A DNA stretch of 41,007 nucleotides from Singulisphaera sp. GP187 (lineage in GTDB: Bacteria > Planctomycetota > Phycisphaerae > Phycisphaerales > SM1A02). Below are positions 25,152 to 33,445 of this stretch, piece after piece (the first letter of the stretch is position 1; each line of letters begins with the position of its first letter). A model generated the notes under the pieces. That model saw only the letters and a program-made list of their open reading frames with translations, made no database searches and was not told the origin of the DNA. The stretch spans positions 1 to 41,007 of the forward strand of contig CAMBWI010000018.1 in the NCBI GenBank assembly GCA_945871445.1. The letters are read 5' to 3'. The translations under genes were made by a program, and so were the position numbers.

Positions 25152-27421
25152 CGCGAATTTGACCATGCTGGAAGATCTGAAGCAACTCGAATATTCTCAT
25201 CTGGGACAGATATCAAGAGCAATTGATGAGCTGGTAGAGATTGGTCGCCATGATTCCAAAACGGCAAACTAAATCGTCCACCAGTACGAAGATCATCGAC
25301 TGTCAAACTGCCTGTTCCAGAAAAGATTCCATCAGAGTCACTGCAAGAAAATTGTCCATTGATTGCGATTTCAATCGGGGTTTCGCGTGGTTCTCGGATC
25401 ACTTGCTCTGCTTTCAATGGGGTTGATTCGTTCTCACTGACTTCATCAAGTCCGAATTGGTGAAAAATTCGACCAATGACAATGGCAATATTTGTTTGAG
25501 GGTCAGCCCATTGGCATTGGGTCGCACTCCACTCGATGCCTTCAATTTGTAATGTCACTTCCGGAATTTGTATTGAATCCAGAAGAGCAGAGACTTGAGA
25601 CTTCATCTCAGGTGTAGCGCCTAATGTTCGAGCGGAATCGAGATACCAGCGTGCGGCAGGTTCGAGTTGGGCGTATGGTGATTTGGAAAGTTGCTGAATT
25701 TCGGCATACAGAGTCTTGTCTTCGCCAAGTTCGACGGTCTTCCACAATTCAGCGGAATCTGTTTTGAAACGAGGCGCAAGCACGGCAACTGAGTTGCTGT
25801 TTAGGCAATTTCTGAATTCATTTGCCACGCTTGGCCAATTTCCATTCGACTCTGCCCGTTGGGTCATTTCATTTAGATGTCTAATAATTGACTTTGGAAA
25901 TCCGTCCTTGAGCTTCTGCACTTCAGCGATTTGATCGTTCGATTCTGGCTCAGCTGTAAGCAACACAGTAGCGGCATTGGCAATTTGTCCATCTTTGAGC
26001 AAAGACATAAACGAATTCGAATTCGCAAGATCAAATAGAAGTTGTTCGCAAAGTTGTTGTCGAGCAATCGAGATATCTAAAAGCCTTTGCTGTTCTATAA
26101 GCAATTGTGTTCGTGCAGAGATGCGGGCAACGAAGTCCTCCGTCGCTGCGATCACAATTGGAAGTTCGCTTTGTGGCGGATCACTTTCTGCAAGGCTATT
26201 TGCAAACTCAGAAATATCTGAAAGAGTTTCGATTTGATCAAATTTCGTTTTTTGATTGACAATCCATTCAAGTGCGGCATCACGAGAAGTCAGAATGGCG
26301 AGTATTTCGCCCGCCTTGTCGATGGCTTGTTTCTTCAATTGTCGTACAACTTCATACCGTGAATCTTCAGGAAGCTGCAAGGTCTGTAAGGCATCGATTA
26401 TGGACTGCATAGAACTATTTGGCGCAATCTCCAGATCAGTGCTGGCAATGCTTGCGAGCGCTGATGTCAATTCAACCTCAATGGCATCACGGGCATACAG
26501 CAGAGCTTCCACACTCTGTAACTCTATAGTTGATTTCGAAAGATAATCCTGAAGTTCTGGTGGATTCCTGTCTATTCCTACAGGGCTCTCGAATTGCTTT
26601 CTTGCCGACAACAGTTCGTCTTGGTTTTGAGCAGAGGAAACCATCAAGAACTTTTGCTGAAGTTGAGCAATCATTGCATCTTGCTGTGTAGTCAAACTTG
26701 CGAGATCAGCCTGCATTTTTCCCGCCAATTCGCTCAGCATTTCGTCTGTAAAACCGCCGTCCGATGGATGCGGGGGTTGGGCACTTTGCAAATCATCAAG
26801 TATCCCCTGAATGGTTGGGATTGTTCGATCCTCAACGGCAAGAGCAGTCTCTGTATTGAGCAATTGTTCAGCCCACCAAGCACGATTTGCAGTTCGGTTT
26901 TTTGCACTTTCATCCAAGTCAGAAGATTCCTCTTGGGCACGAACAATTTCTTTCTGATTGAGAATGCGAACCACCACTTGATCCCACCACGGAGCGAGGA
27001 CTATTGTGCGGAGTCGAAAAGAGAGTTGGTTTCCTGCTGCAGTTTCACCAGATTCCTCTGGGTTTCCTTTCGAATTTTCTGCTCTGTCGCGTGCAGTCAT
27101 CAAGTCCGAAGTGAGAGTTGCCAAAGTATCTCGATCGACCCAGTACGACCAACCAAGCCATCCAATGATTCCAACGAGAAAGGCACCAACGCAAGCCAAG
27201 ATAAGGGGCAACTTTTTGCGAGGGGATTTTTTATGAGTTGAACTGATTTTTTTTGCTTCAGCAATAGCTTCGACGTACTCGTCAGATGACGCTGCTTCTG
27301 GAATTTCTTCTGAAGCTTCTACTTCTACTTCAGTGTCATCAATGATCGGCATTTCCTCTTCTGGAAAATCATCAAATGGTTCCGGGTCGTTTTCTTTAGA
27401 TGGATTTTGGGGATTGTTCAT
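25148..27421 (-). CDS. large single-pass membrane protein of unknown function, helical periplasmic part
   Basis: This 757-residue protein has an acidic, disordered N terminus (1-50, rich in Glu/Asp), a basic patch (KKSPRKK), one transmembrane helix (about 71-94) and a long extracytoplasmic region. Residues about 100-600 are rich in Leu, Gln, Glu and Ala, with stretches typical of long helices or coiled coils; about 620-757 is more beta-like (VTLQIEGIEWSATQCQW... GTGSLTVDDLRTGGRFSLPFW). I recognise no named domain. It starts 27 bp after the hppD stop on the same strand, so it is probably cotranscribed with hppD. Its stop overlaps that of the convergent pseudouridine synthase by CTAG. It may be a lineage-specific envelope or scaffold protein. 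Confidence 0.68.
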   Translation of the reverse strand: MNNPQNPSKENDPEPFDDFPEEEMPIIDDTEVEVEASEEIPEAASSDEYVEAIAEAKKISSTHKKSPRKKLPLILACVGAFLVGIIGWLGWSYWVDRDTLATLTSDLMTARDRAENSKGNPEESGETAAGNQLSFRLRTIVLAPWWDQVVVRILNQKEIVRAQEESSDLDESAKNRTANRAWWAEQLLNTETALAVEDRTIPTIQGILDDLQSAQPPHPSDGGFTDEMLSELAGKMQADLASLTTQQDAMIAQLQQKFLMVSSAQNQDELLSARKQFESPVGIDRNPPELQDYLSKSTIELQSVEALLYARDAIEVELTSALASIASTDLEIAPNSSMQSIIDALQTLQLPEDSRYEVVRQLKKQAIDKAGEILAILTSRDAALEWIVNQKTKFDQIETLSDISEFANSLAESDPPQSELPIVIAATEDFVARISARTQLLIEQQRLLDISIARQQLCEQLLFDLANSNSFMSLLKDGQIANAATVLLTAEPESNDQIAEVQKLKDGFPKSIIRHLNEMTQRAESNGNWPSVANEFRNCLNSNSVAVLAPRFKTDSAELWKTVELGEDKTLYAEIQQLSKSPYAQLEPAARWYLDSARTLGATPEMKSQVSALLDSIQIPEVTLQIEGIEWSATQCQWADPQTNIAIVIGRIFHQFGLDEVSENESTPLKAEQVIREPRETPIEIAINGQFSCSDSDGIFSGTGSLTVDDLRTGGRFSLPFWNHGDQSLPAHQLLLISVPDENIRVASDLPAWSNSR

Positions 27422-27448
27422 AGATGTACAAAAAAATTGAGTAAGAGT

Positions 27449-28651
27449 TCAAAGATTGCCACGTCGTTCTTGTTCTGTTTCAAGAGCTTCAAAGAGCGCC
27501 TTGAAATTTCCTTTGCCGAAAGATTGACTGCCTCGTCGACATATCACTTCGAAGAAAAGTGTTGGTCGGTCTTGCAATGGCTTTGTGAAAAGCTGCAATA
27601 AATAGCCTTCGTCGTCTGAGTCCACCAGAATTCCCAAATCTCGCACGCGCTGGTGATCTTCTTTGACCGCATGATGTCCGTGACTGGTCAGCATTGCGTT
27701 CACGCGCTTCCAAACAGTTTCGTAATACGACTCAGGAATTGCAAGGAAATCAACCCCGCGCTTGCGAAGTTCTGCGACGCTCGTCAATTCGTCATCAGTT
27801 CGCAGCGCAAGATGTTGGATTCCCGGAGTCATATTGTGCCATTCGAGATATTCCTGCACTTGGCTCTTGCGCTTGCCGTCGGCTGGTTCGTTGATCGGCA
27901 TCTTGATGAGTTGATTTCCAGACGCCATGACTTTGCTCATGAGCGCAGAAAAATCCGTTGCGATGTCTTTTTCATCAAAGTGCTTGAACATCTTGAATCC
28001 CATGACATCTTCGTACCACTTCACCCAGTGATTCATCTTGCCCATCTCAACATTGCCAACGCAGTGATCGACAAATTTCAAGCCGCATGGATGTTGAAGG
28101 TTGAATGCGTTGAGAGCATAATTTTCTACTTTGCGAAAGCCGGGGGAAAACAAGCCCCCTTGTTTTAAGTTTGGCAGATCAAACTTTCCAGTTCGACTCA
28201 CAAGGGTATGGACGACTCTGCCGTATGTATGAATGCCCGCCATCGTGACGGTTCCAGTTGGATCTTTGAAAGTCTTTGGTTCGTACGCAGACTTTCCGCC
28301 GTTTTTTGTTGCGCACTCCCAAGCGCGTTCCGCATCGAAAACTGTAAATGCGACATCTTTGATTCCATCGCCATGCAGTTTGACCTCTTGCGCCGCTGGA
28401 TGCTTGTCGTGAAGGGGTGTCTCCAAGATGAGTCGGATATTTCCTTGTGTCAGCAGATACTGCGCAGAGTCGCGATTTCCCGTCGTGAGATCCGAAATCT
28501 GATCAACTTGAAATCCAAATGCGGAGGCATAAAAGTACGCTGACTGTTTCGCATTGCCAACATAAAATCGAACATGATCGACGTCGATCAAGGTCAGAGG
28601 ATCGGTCGTTGGATTTGCGTTCGCCTGATTGCTCGTACTGAATGTTGCCAT
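27449..28651 (-). CDS. hppD: 4-hydroxyphenylpyruvate dioxygenase
   Basis: This Fe(II) enzyme converts 4-hydroxyphenylpyruvate to homogentisate, the entry step of tyrosine breakdown. The 400-residue chain has two glyoxalase/VOC-type halves. The metal ligands are in place: H196 (VDHCVGNV), H280 (GIQHLAL) and E368 (LFFEVI). The C-terminal FGKGNFKALFEALE helix is typical. I use ATG 28651; a TTG one codon earlier is possible. TACCAT on the minus strand (28663-28658) ends 6 nt before the ATG, giving a likely leaderless mRNA from a promoter interlocked with that of the divergent small membrane protein. The membrane protein gene at 25148 follows after 27 bp. Confidence 0.96.
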   Translation of the reverse strand: MATFSTSNQANANPTTDPLTLIDVDHVRFYVGNAKQSAYFYASAFGFQVDQISDLTTGNRDSAQYLLTQGNIRLILETPLHDKHPAAQEVKLHGDGIKDVAFTVFDAERAWECATKNGGKSAYEPKTFKDPTGTVTMAGIHTYGRVVHTLVSRTGKFDLPNLKQGGLFSPGFRKVENYALNAFNLQHPCGLKFVDHCVGNVEMGKMNHWVKWYEDVMGFKMFKHFDEKDIATDFSALMSKVMASGNQLIKMPINEPADGKRKSQVQEYLEWHNMTPGIQHLALRTDDELTSVAELRKRGVDFLAIPESYYETVWKRVNAMLTSHGHHAVKEDHQRVRDLGILVDSDDEGYLLQLFTKPLQDRPTLFFEVICRRGSQSFGKGNFKALFEALETEQERRGNL

Positions 28652-28677
28652 CAAATGATGGTATCGTCTTACCCCTT
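28652..28677. promoter_or_regulatory. 26-bp divergent promoter with interlocking -10 boxes
   Basis: Exactly 26 bp separate the hppD ATG (minus) and the ATG at 28678 (plus). The plus-strand -10-like TATCGT (28662-28667) is 10 nt before its ATG. The minus-strand TACCAT (28663-28658) is 6 nt before hppD. The two hexamers share the bases at 28662-28663. The layout and the GGTAYC core match 18845-18870. Confidence 0.5.
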
Positions 28678-28836
28678 ATGAGTGAGAATCAACAACCATC
28701 CAGTCTTGGAAAGAAACTCGGGCTTCCTGTGGCGATTCTTCTTGCCGTTGTAGTTGTCTTTGTTATTGTGATGTGCACTGCAGGCGAAGCAGAATTTCTT
28801 GAGTCCCCGAAAGATTTCCCCGCGCCGAATAATTGA
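28678..28836 (+). CDS. 52-aa single-pass membrane protein
   Basis: This small protein has a polar N terminus with Lys-Lys, one transmembrane helix of about 20 residues (LGLPVAILLAVVVVFVIVMC, about 16-35) and a short acidic tail rich in Glu and Pro. It lies directly after the hppD divergent promoter, starts with the ATG 10 nt after TATCGT, and is followed by the GroES-like gene after 38 bp. I do not recognise a family. The clean membrane segment and promoter position favour a real gene. Confidence 0.6.
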   Translation: MSENQQPSSLGKKLGLPVAILLAVVVVFVIVMCTAGEAEFLESPKDFPAPNN

Positions 28837-28874
28837 ACTCCCCAAACTGCCACGATCTATCATTCCAAATCACT

Positions 28875-29210
28875 ATGAGCAATCGCAGCAATTCTTCAGC
28901 CAAAAGACTTGAGACAGTTGAGCCTGTCGGGAAACGGGTACTGATCCGCAAGGATGAGGACAAGAAAATCACAAAGGTTGGAATCCATCTTCCGGACAAA
29001 ATGGAAATACCAACGCTCACGGGTCGCGTGGTTGCAGTCAGTGCGCAAGTTGCTCGAGATGCAGATTATTCTGTTGCGCAATATGACCGTGTTCTCTTTC
29101 ATCCTAAGAATCTGATTCCTGTTGATTTCGAGGGAGACAACCGCCTCTTTGTGGTGCCAATCGAAGATGTCGTTGCGATTTTTCGCACCGCAGGTGTTGG
29201 CGATTCGTGA
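28875..29210 (+). CDS. GroES-like (chaperonin-10 fold) protein
   Basis: This 111-residue protein aligns in layout with Cpn10: PVGKRVLIRKDEDKK at the start, a mobile-loop-like segment ending VGIHLPDK, then TLTGRVVAVS, YDRVLFHPKNLIPVDFEGDNRLFVVPIEDVVAIF. It is about 15 residues longer than GroES because of a Ser-rich N terminus, and the mobile loop differs from the usual GGI-V-L pattern. No groEL is adjacent, so it may be a divergent paralogue and not the main co-chaperonin. TATCAT (28858-28863) lies 11 nt before the ATG. The stop overlaps the aroA GTG (GTGA), so it is coupled to aroA. Confidence 0.75.
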   Translation: MSNRSNSSAKRLETVEPVGKRVLIRKDEDKKITKVGIHLPDKMEIPTLTGRVVAVSAQVARDADYSVAQYDRVLFHPKNLIPVDFEGDNRLFVVPIEDVVAIFRTAGVGDS

Positions 29211-30538
29211 ACGCTTCAAGTTCAAGCGTTCCTGCTGAAGTCGTTGCCATTTCACAGGCAAGTCGGCCGTTCAATGTGACGATCGAACCACCTGGTTCGA
29301 AGAGCGAAACAAATCGTTTCTTGATGTTGGGCGCACTTTCGAAGGGGATTTCTAAACTTGTTTCGCCCCTGCATGCTGTCGACACGGATCTCTTTATGGA
29401 TGCACTGCGCGCGATTGGCGTTGCGATTGACACTGGAGAATCGTGGGCGAACATTCATGGTTGCGATGGGCGATTCACAGGAGGCGCATCAGTTCATCTT
29501 GGAGATGGAGGAACGCCGACTCGATTCATGATGGCGATTGCAGCACTTGCTCGAAAACCTGTGTTGATTGACGGCAGTCCTCGAATGCGTGAGCGACCGA
29601 TTGCAGAAGGGGTCGATCTTTTGCGTGCACTAGGATGCAAGATTGAATATGCCGAAGAAGAAGGACGGCTTCCAGTTCGTGTTGGTGGAGGTCGCATGCC
29701 ACTCGGTGGGAAGATTGAAGTTGGACGAACAGCATCCAGTCAATTCATCTCAGCCATTCTAATGCTTGCGCCAAGGCTGGAAAAAGGCATTGATCTTTTT
29801 GTGAATTCGGATTCGCTGACGAGTCCTTCTTATGTCGAATTGACGTTGCATGCGATGAAGAAATGGGGAATTCCCTTTGATGTTTTTCGCGGCGAGAATG
29901 GGCAACTGACCAGAGTGACAGTGCCGCACATTGACATGTCTGCATGCTCCGTTGCAATCGAACCCGATGCCAGCAGCGCAGTCTATTTTCTTGGTGCTGC
30001 CTCGATCGTTCGAGATGCACGCGTTTCGATTCTTGGATTGCCACGACTTTCACGCCAACCAGATGCAGCATGTTTGCCAGCATTTGTATCTATGGGCGCA
30101 CACGAATGGTCGACTTCGAGCGGAATGGGAATCGAAGGAACCGCAACACTCAACGGAATCGATGTTGATGCATCGCATTGGCCAGATGGTGCTCTTTGTG
30201 TCGCAGCGGTTGGCGCTCTTGCAAAGGGTCGAACGCGTATACGCGGGCTTGAGACGCTGAAAGTGAAAGAATCGAATCGCGTGCAAGTTCTTGCAGAGGA
30301 ACTTACAAAGATGGGTTGTCGCGTCGAGACCACTCCAAGCAGCATCACGATCGAGCCTGATTTTACTACTGCTCGTCCAATCTTGATTGATCCTCGAGGC
30401 GATCATCGAATTGCGATGACCTTCGCAGTGCTTGGATTATCGCGCCCCGGTATTTCAATTGGCGATCCTCGGTGCGTTGCAAAGAGTTATCCAAACTTTT
30501 GGCGAGACTTCGCGCTCCTGACCGAAGCGCCACGCTGA
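29207..30538 (+). CDS. aroA: 3-phosphoshikimate 1-carboxyvinyltransferase (EPSP synthase)
   Basis: This shikimate-pathway enzyme joins phosphoenolpyruvate and shikimate-3-phosphate into EPSP, en route to aromatic amino acids. The 443-residue product shows the phosphate-binding PPGSKSETNRFLML (28-41), the PEP-site LGDGGTPTRFMMA (LGNAGTxxR equivalent), the inner GGRMPLGGKIEVGRTASSQFISAILM, and the C-terminal KVKESNRVQVLAEELTKMG and DPRGDHRIAMTFAVLGL. The usual LxNAGTA is DGGTP here, a variation in the glyphosate-region loop. The GTG start overlaps the stop of the GroES-like gene. Synthesis (aroA) and breakdown (hppD, hgd, fahA) of aromatic amino acids lie side by side but on separate promoters. 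Confidence 0.95.
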   Translation: MNASSSSVPAEVVAISQASRPFNVTIEPPGSKSETNRFLMLGALSKGISKLVSPLHAVDTDLFMDALRAIGVAIDTGESWANIHGCDGRFTGGASVHLGDGGTPTRFMMAIAALARKPVLIDGSPRMRERPIAEGVDLLRALGCKIEYAEEEGRLPVRVGGGRMPLGGKIEVGRTASSQFISAILMLAPRLEKGIDLFVNSDSLTSPSYVELTLHAMKKWGIPFDVFRGENGQLTRVTVPHIDMSACSVAIEPDASSAVYFLGAASIVRDARVSILGLPRLSRQPDAACLPAFVSMGAHEWSTSSGMGIEGTATLNGIDVDASHWPDGALCVAAVGALAKGRTRIRGLETLKVKESNRVQVLAEELTKMGCRVETTPSSITIEPDFTTARPILIDPRGDHRIAMTFAVLGLSRPGISIGDPRCVAKSYPNFWRDFALLTEAPR

Positions 30539-30557
30539 TACACTTCAACTATTCGAC

Positions 30558-32402
30558 ATGGGTCCTTTTCTCTCATTCGCTCGGCGGCTCCTTCGGTACC
30601 CAGGTGAACTCTCCTTGGCGCTGTTTTTCGCTGCAATTTCAGCCGCAGGGCTTGGTGCTGGATTATTGGGATTGGCGCCGATTCTTCGCATGATTCTTGG
30701 CGAAAAGGGAACTGCGCTTCCCGAACTCGCAAAGCAGTTCAACACCGAAAATCCATCGTTTGCGATACCCGAATTTCTAATTGGATGGTTGCCTGAAGGA
30801 AGGTTGGAAGGAGTGATGTTGATTCTTGGAGGTTTGGCGCTGCTGACTGTGCTTGGTGCCGCGGCGAATTTTATGCATCAATATGTTTCGATTCATTTGT
30901 GCGCGAAGGTCATTGCGCGTATCAGATTGGATGCATTTCGTCATGCAATTCGGATGCCACTTGGTGAAGTGGTGCGACTTGGGCCTGCGGAGTTTTCCAG
31001 CCGAGTCATCCGCGATACCGCGGAACTGCAAGGAGGTCTTCTTGCGCTGACGAGCAAGACGGTTGCGCAACTCACCAAAGGAATCGCCGCATTCATTGCA
31101 GCAATTGTGATCGACTGGAGAATCGTTGTAGTCGCTGCGATTGCAGGTCCATTGCTTGGGATCATTCTTCGCAAGTCAGGCAAACGCATTCGTCGAGGTA
31201 CAAAGGGCGCGCTGAAACACCAAGCAACACTCTTGCGCGTGACAGGCGAGACTCTGCAAGGTCTTCGTGCGATCAAAACATCCACAGCAGAAACAAGCAT
31301 GTTGGGGCGGTTTCGGCGCGCAAATTCATTGGTTGTTCGTGAACAACTCCGAGCTCGAACGGCGCAGAGTCTGGCAAGTCCGCTGATTGAAACACTGACG
31401 ATTCTGGTGGTCATTGCTTTGGCCGCACTTGCAGTCCGAGAGATTCTTCGCGGAAGTTTGACTTTCGACGAATTTCTGCTTTCCTTGGGCGCTCTTGCTG
31501 TTGCCGCAGGATCAGTTCGACCATTGACTGGGCTTGTTGCGGTAATGCAGGCAGCAAGCGCACCAGCTGAAAGACTTCAAGAACTTCTTGCAATTGAAGC
31601 AGAGCCTTCAACGAGTCGCAGTCGACCGAATCTGCTTCGACATCAACACTGGATCCGATTCGAAGGCCTTTCTTTTCAATATCCCAATGCGGACGTACTT
31701 GCACTCAACGAGATCACTTTGGAAATCCGACATGGTGAACATATCGCGATTGTTGGACCAAATGGTTGTGGAAAGACCACGCTCTTGTCGATGATTCCGC
31801 GTTTGCTGACGCCAAAAAGTGGTCGAGTACTAATTGACGGCGCAGATATTTCTCAAGTCAATCTGAAAAGTTTGCGTTGCCAGATTGGCGTTGTAACGCA
31901 GGAATCCGTACTGATTCAAGGGACAATTGCTCAGAACATCTCTCTTGGTATGCCAAGTGCAACTGATTCTCAGATCCAAGATTCCGCGCGTCGTGCGCAC
32001 GCTGATTCATTTATCCAAAATATCCCAGGTGGGTACAGCGCAGATGTTGCAGAGCAAGGCGCCAGTCTTTCGGGTGGTCAGCGCCAGCGAATTTCTATTG
32101 CGCGAGCAGTCTTGCGCGACCCATCAATCTTAATTTTGGATGAAGCAACAAGTCAGATCGATGCAGAAAGTGAAATTCAGATTTCGCAGGCGATTGCAGA
32201 GTTTGGTCGGGAGAGAACTGTGATCGCAATCGCACACAGACTTTCAACCATGCTTGCTGCGGATCGAATAATTGTGATGGATCGTGGAAGAATAATCGAT
32301 TCTGGATCGCATTCCGAATTGCTTGTTCGATGCGAACTTTATTCACGACTTGCCAAGGCACAAATGCAATCAGCTGATGCAGTGACTCAGGGCAGTGGGT
32401 AA
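30558..32402 (+). CDS. ABC exporter, fused permease-ATPase (MsbA-like half-transporter)
   Basis: This 614-residue half-transporter should work as a homodimer, pumping lipids, peptides or drugs across the inner membrane. Residues about 1-330 form the six-helix type-1 exporter domain (with coupling-loop text such as VTGETLQGLRAIKTSTAE). Residues about 360-600 form the nucleotide-binding domain: Walker A GPNGCGKTT (about 400-408), the signature LSGGQRQR (504-511), Walker B ILILDEATS (about 524-532) and a switch histidine (IAHRLST). The position after aroA (19-bp gap) suggests cotranscription. The sequence alone does not assign the cargo; lipid A/core export is one option. Confidence 0.9.
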   Translation: MGPFLSFARRLLRYPGELSLALFFAAISAAGLGAGLLGLAPILRMILGEKGTALPELAKQFNTENPSFAIPEFLIGWLPEGRLEGVMLILGGLALLTVLGAAANFMHQYVSIHLCAKVIARIRLDAFRHAIRMPLGEVVRLGPAEFSSRVIRDTAELQGGLLALTSKTVAQLTKGIAAFIAAIVIDWRIVVVAAIAGPLLGIILRKSGKRIRRGTKGALKHQATLLRVTGETLQGLRAIKTSTAETSMLGRFRRANSLVVREQLRARTAQSLASPLIETLTILVVIALAALAVREILRGSLTFDEFLLSLGALAVAAGSVRPLTGLVAVMQAASAPAERLQELLAIEAEPSTSRSRPNLLRHQHWIRFEGLSFQYPNADVLALNEITLEIRHGEHIAIVGPNGCGKTTLLSMIPRLLTPKSGRVLIDGADISQVNLKSLRCQIGVVTQESVLIQGTIAQNISLGMPSATDSQIQDSARRAHADSFIQNIPGGYSADVAEQGASLSGGQRQRISIARAVLRDPSILILDEATSQIDAESEIQISQAIAEFGRERTVIAIAHRLSTMLAADRIIVMDRGRIIDSGSHSELLVRCELYSRLAKAQMQSADAVTQGSG

Positions 32403-32407
32403 GAAAT

Positions 32408-33391
32408 TTAAGGTGTCTGAGTAGCAGGAGCAACTGGCGCAGGCGCAACAACTGGCGCAGGCGCGACAACTGGTGCAGGCGCAGGCGCAACAACTGGCGC
32501 AGGCGCGACAACTGGTGCAGGCGCGGGCGCAACAACCGGCGCAGGCGCGACAACTGGCGCTGGCGCAGGCGCAACAACTGGCGCGGGCGCAGGCGCAACA
32601 ACTGGCGCAGGCGCAACAACTGGCGCGGGCGCAACAACTGGCACTGGCGCAACAACCGGCGCGGGCGCAACAACTGGCGCAGGCGCAGGCGCAACAACTG
32701 GTGCGGGCGCGGGCGCAAAAACTGGCGCGGGCTCTTGCGGATATGCAATAATCACTGGTCCTCGAGTCGCAGCCCAGATTGCATAAACCAAAGCAAGTGT
32801 GCAAATTCCTGCGATTACAACCAGCCAAAATTGCATCGCTTTTTCCAGGCGATCAGATTGTGCAACGCGTTTCTGAGTGGAGATTGCAAGATTTTCTATC
32901 GCACGCGATTGACGATCGCTGGTCGCTGCAAAGGTGCTTAATGCGCCAGCCGTTTCTCGAAGACTTTCCGCAACACGAAGACTGACTTCATGATTGAGAT
33001 CCAATTGCTGTTGAACCAATCCGAGGACTTGTGTCTGCTGGAGCGAACCCTCTGTCAATTGACTCAGACCGCGCTCGAATGTTTGATCGCGGTGTTTGGA
33101 TCGTGCACTATTTTCAAGCAATATTTCAAGAACTTGTCCTTGTTGTCGTGCAAGCTGTGGAAGTGCATCAAGCGTGGTTGTGAGTGAAGTGAGCAGTGTC
33201 GTTAAATGTCGCTGAGATTCCGCTTGATTGGAAAGTTGATCACGGAATTCAACCAAGAGCCGATTGCTATCGAGTTGTTCATTGGGCTGTTGCTGAAAGA
33301 CCTGAACAGACCGCTCTGCAATGACTTCTGTCGGCGCAACAACTGGTGATTGGCGCTTGAAGATTCTTGTGATGAATGACCCAATACCCAT
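32408..33391 (-). CDS. membrane protein with helical N-terminal region and Ala-Pro-Val repeat tail
   Basis: This 327-residue protein has a cytoplasmic N-terminal part (about 1-185) rich in Gln, Leu, Glu and Ser with heptad-like helices (LLVEFRDQLSNQAESQRHLTTLL), one transmembrane helix (about 188-209), then a tail of about 110 residues made almost only of APAPVV/APVVAP units. Extended Pro-Ala tails of this kind span the periplasm or cell wall in other proteins (for example TonB-like linkers), but no C-terminal domain follows, only ATQTP. It ends 5 bp from the convergent ABC exporter. TACAGT on the minus strand lies 11 nt before the ATG. Function unknown. Confidence 0.7.
   Translation of the reverse strand: MGIGSFITRIFKRQSPVVAPTEVIAERSVQVFQQQPNEQLDSNRLLVEFRDQLSNQAESQRHLTTLLTSLTTTLDALPQLARQQGQVLEILLENSARSKHRDQTFERGLSQLTEGSLQQTQVLGLVQQQLDLNHEVSLRVAESLRETAGALSTFAATSDRQSRAIENLAISTQKRVAQSDRLEKAMQFWLVVIAGICTLALVYAIWAATRGPVIIAYPQEPAPVFAPAPAPVVAPAPAPVVAPAPVVAPVPVVAPAPVVAPAPVVAPAPAPVVAPAPAPVVAPAPVVAPAPAPVVAPAPVVAPAPAPVVAPAPVVAPAPVAPATQTP
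32414..32739. repeat. coding minisatellite of 12/18-bp units (Ala-Pro-Val tail)
   Basis: About 330 bp consist of units such as GGCGCAGGCGCAACAACT (18 bp) and the shorter GGCGCAACAACT (12 bp), with few base differences. On the minus strand this encodes the APAPVV tail of the membrane protein. Unit lengths are multiples of three, so copy-number changes would keep the frame. Other frames are also open through the repeat, but those are by-products of the simple sequence. Confidence 0.9.
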
Positions 33392-33445
33392 GACTTCACA
33401 CTACTGTATCGAACCGTGACTTGGCATGGATACTCATTCAATCGA

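Noticed and set aside
26594-27241. 215-codon frame antisense to the 757-aa membrane protein
   Set aside because: Cys/Ser/Phe-rich composition fits a reverse-complement shadow of Glu/Gln/Leu codons.
32473-32751. Gln-Ala-rich plus-strand frame through the minisatellite
   Set aside because: It is produced by the simple repeat being open in several frames; only the minus-strand frame has a start, membrane helix and non-repeat domain.
33392-33445. Cobalamin riboswitch before the BtuF-like gene
   Set aside because: The gap is only 54 bp and shows no B12-box or the usual long folded leader.
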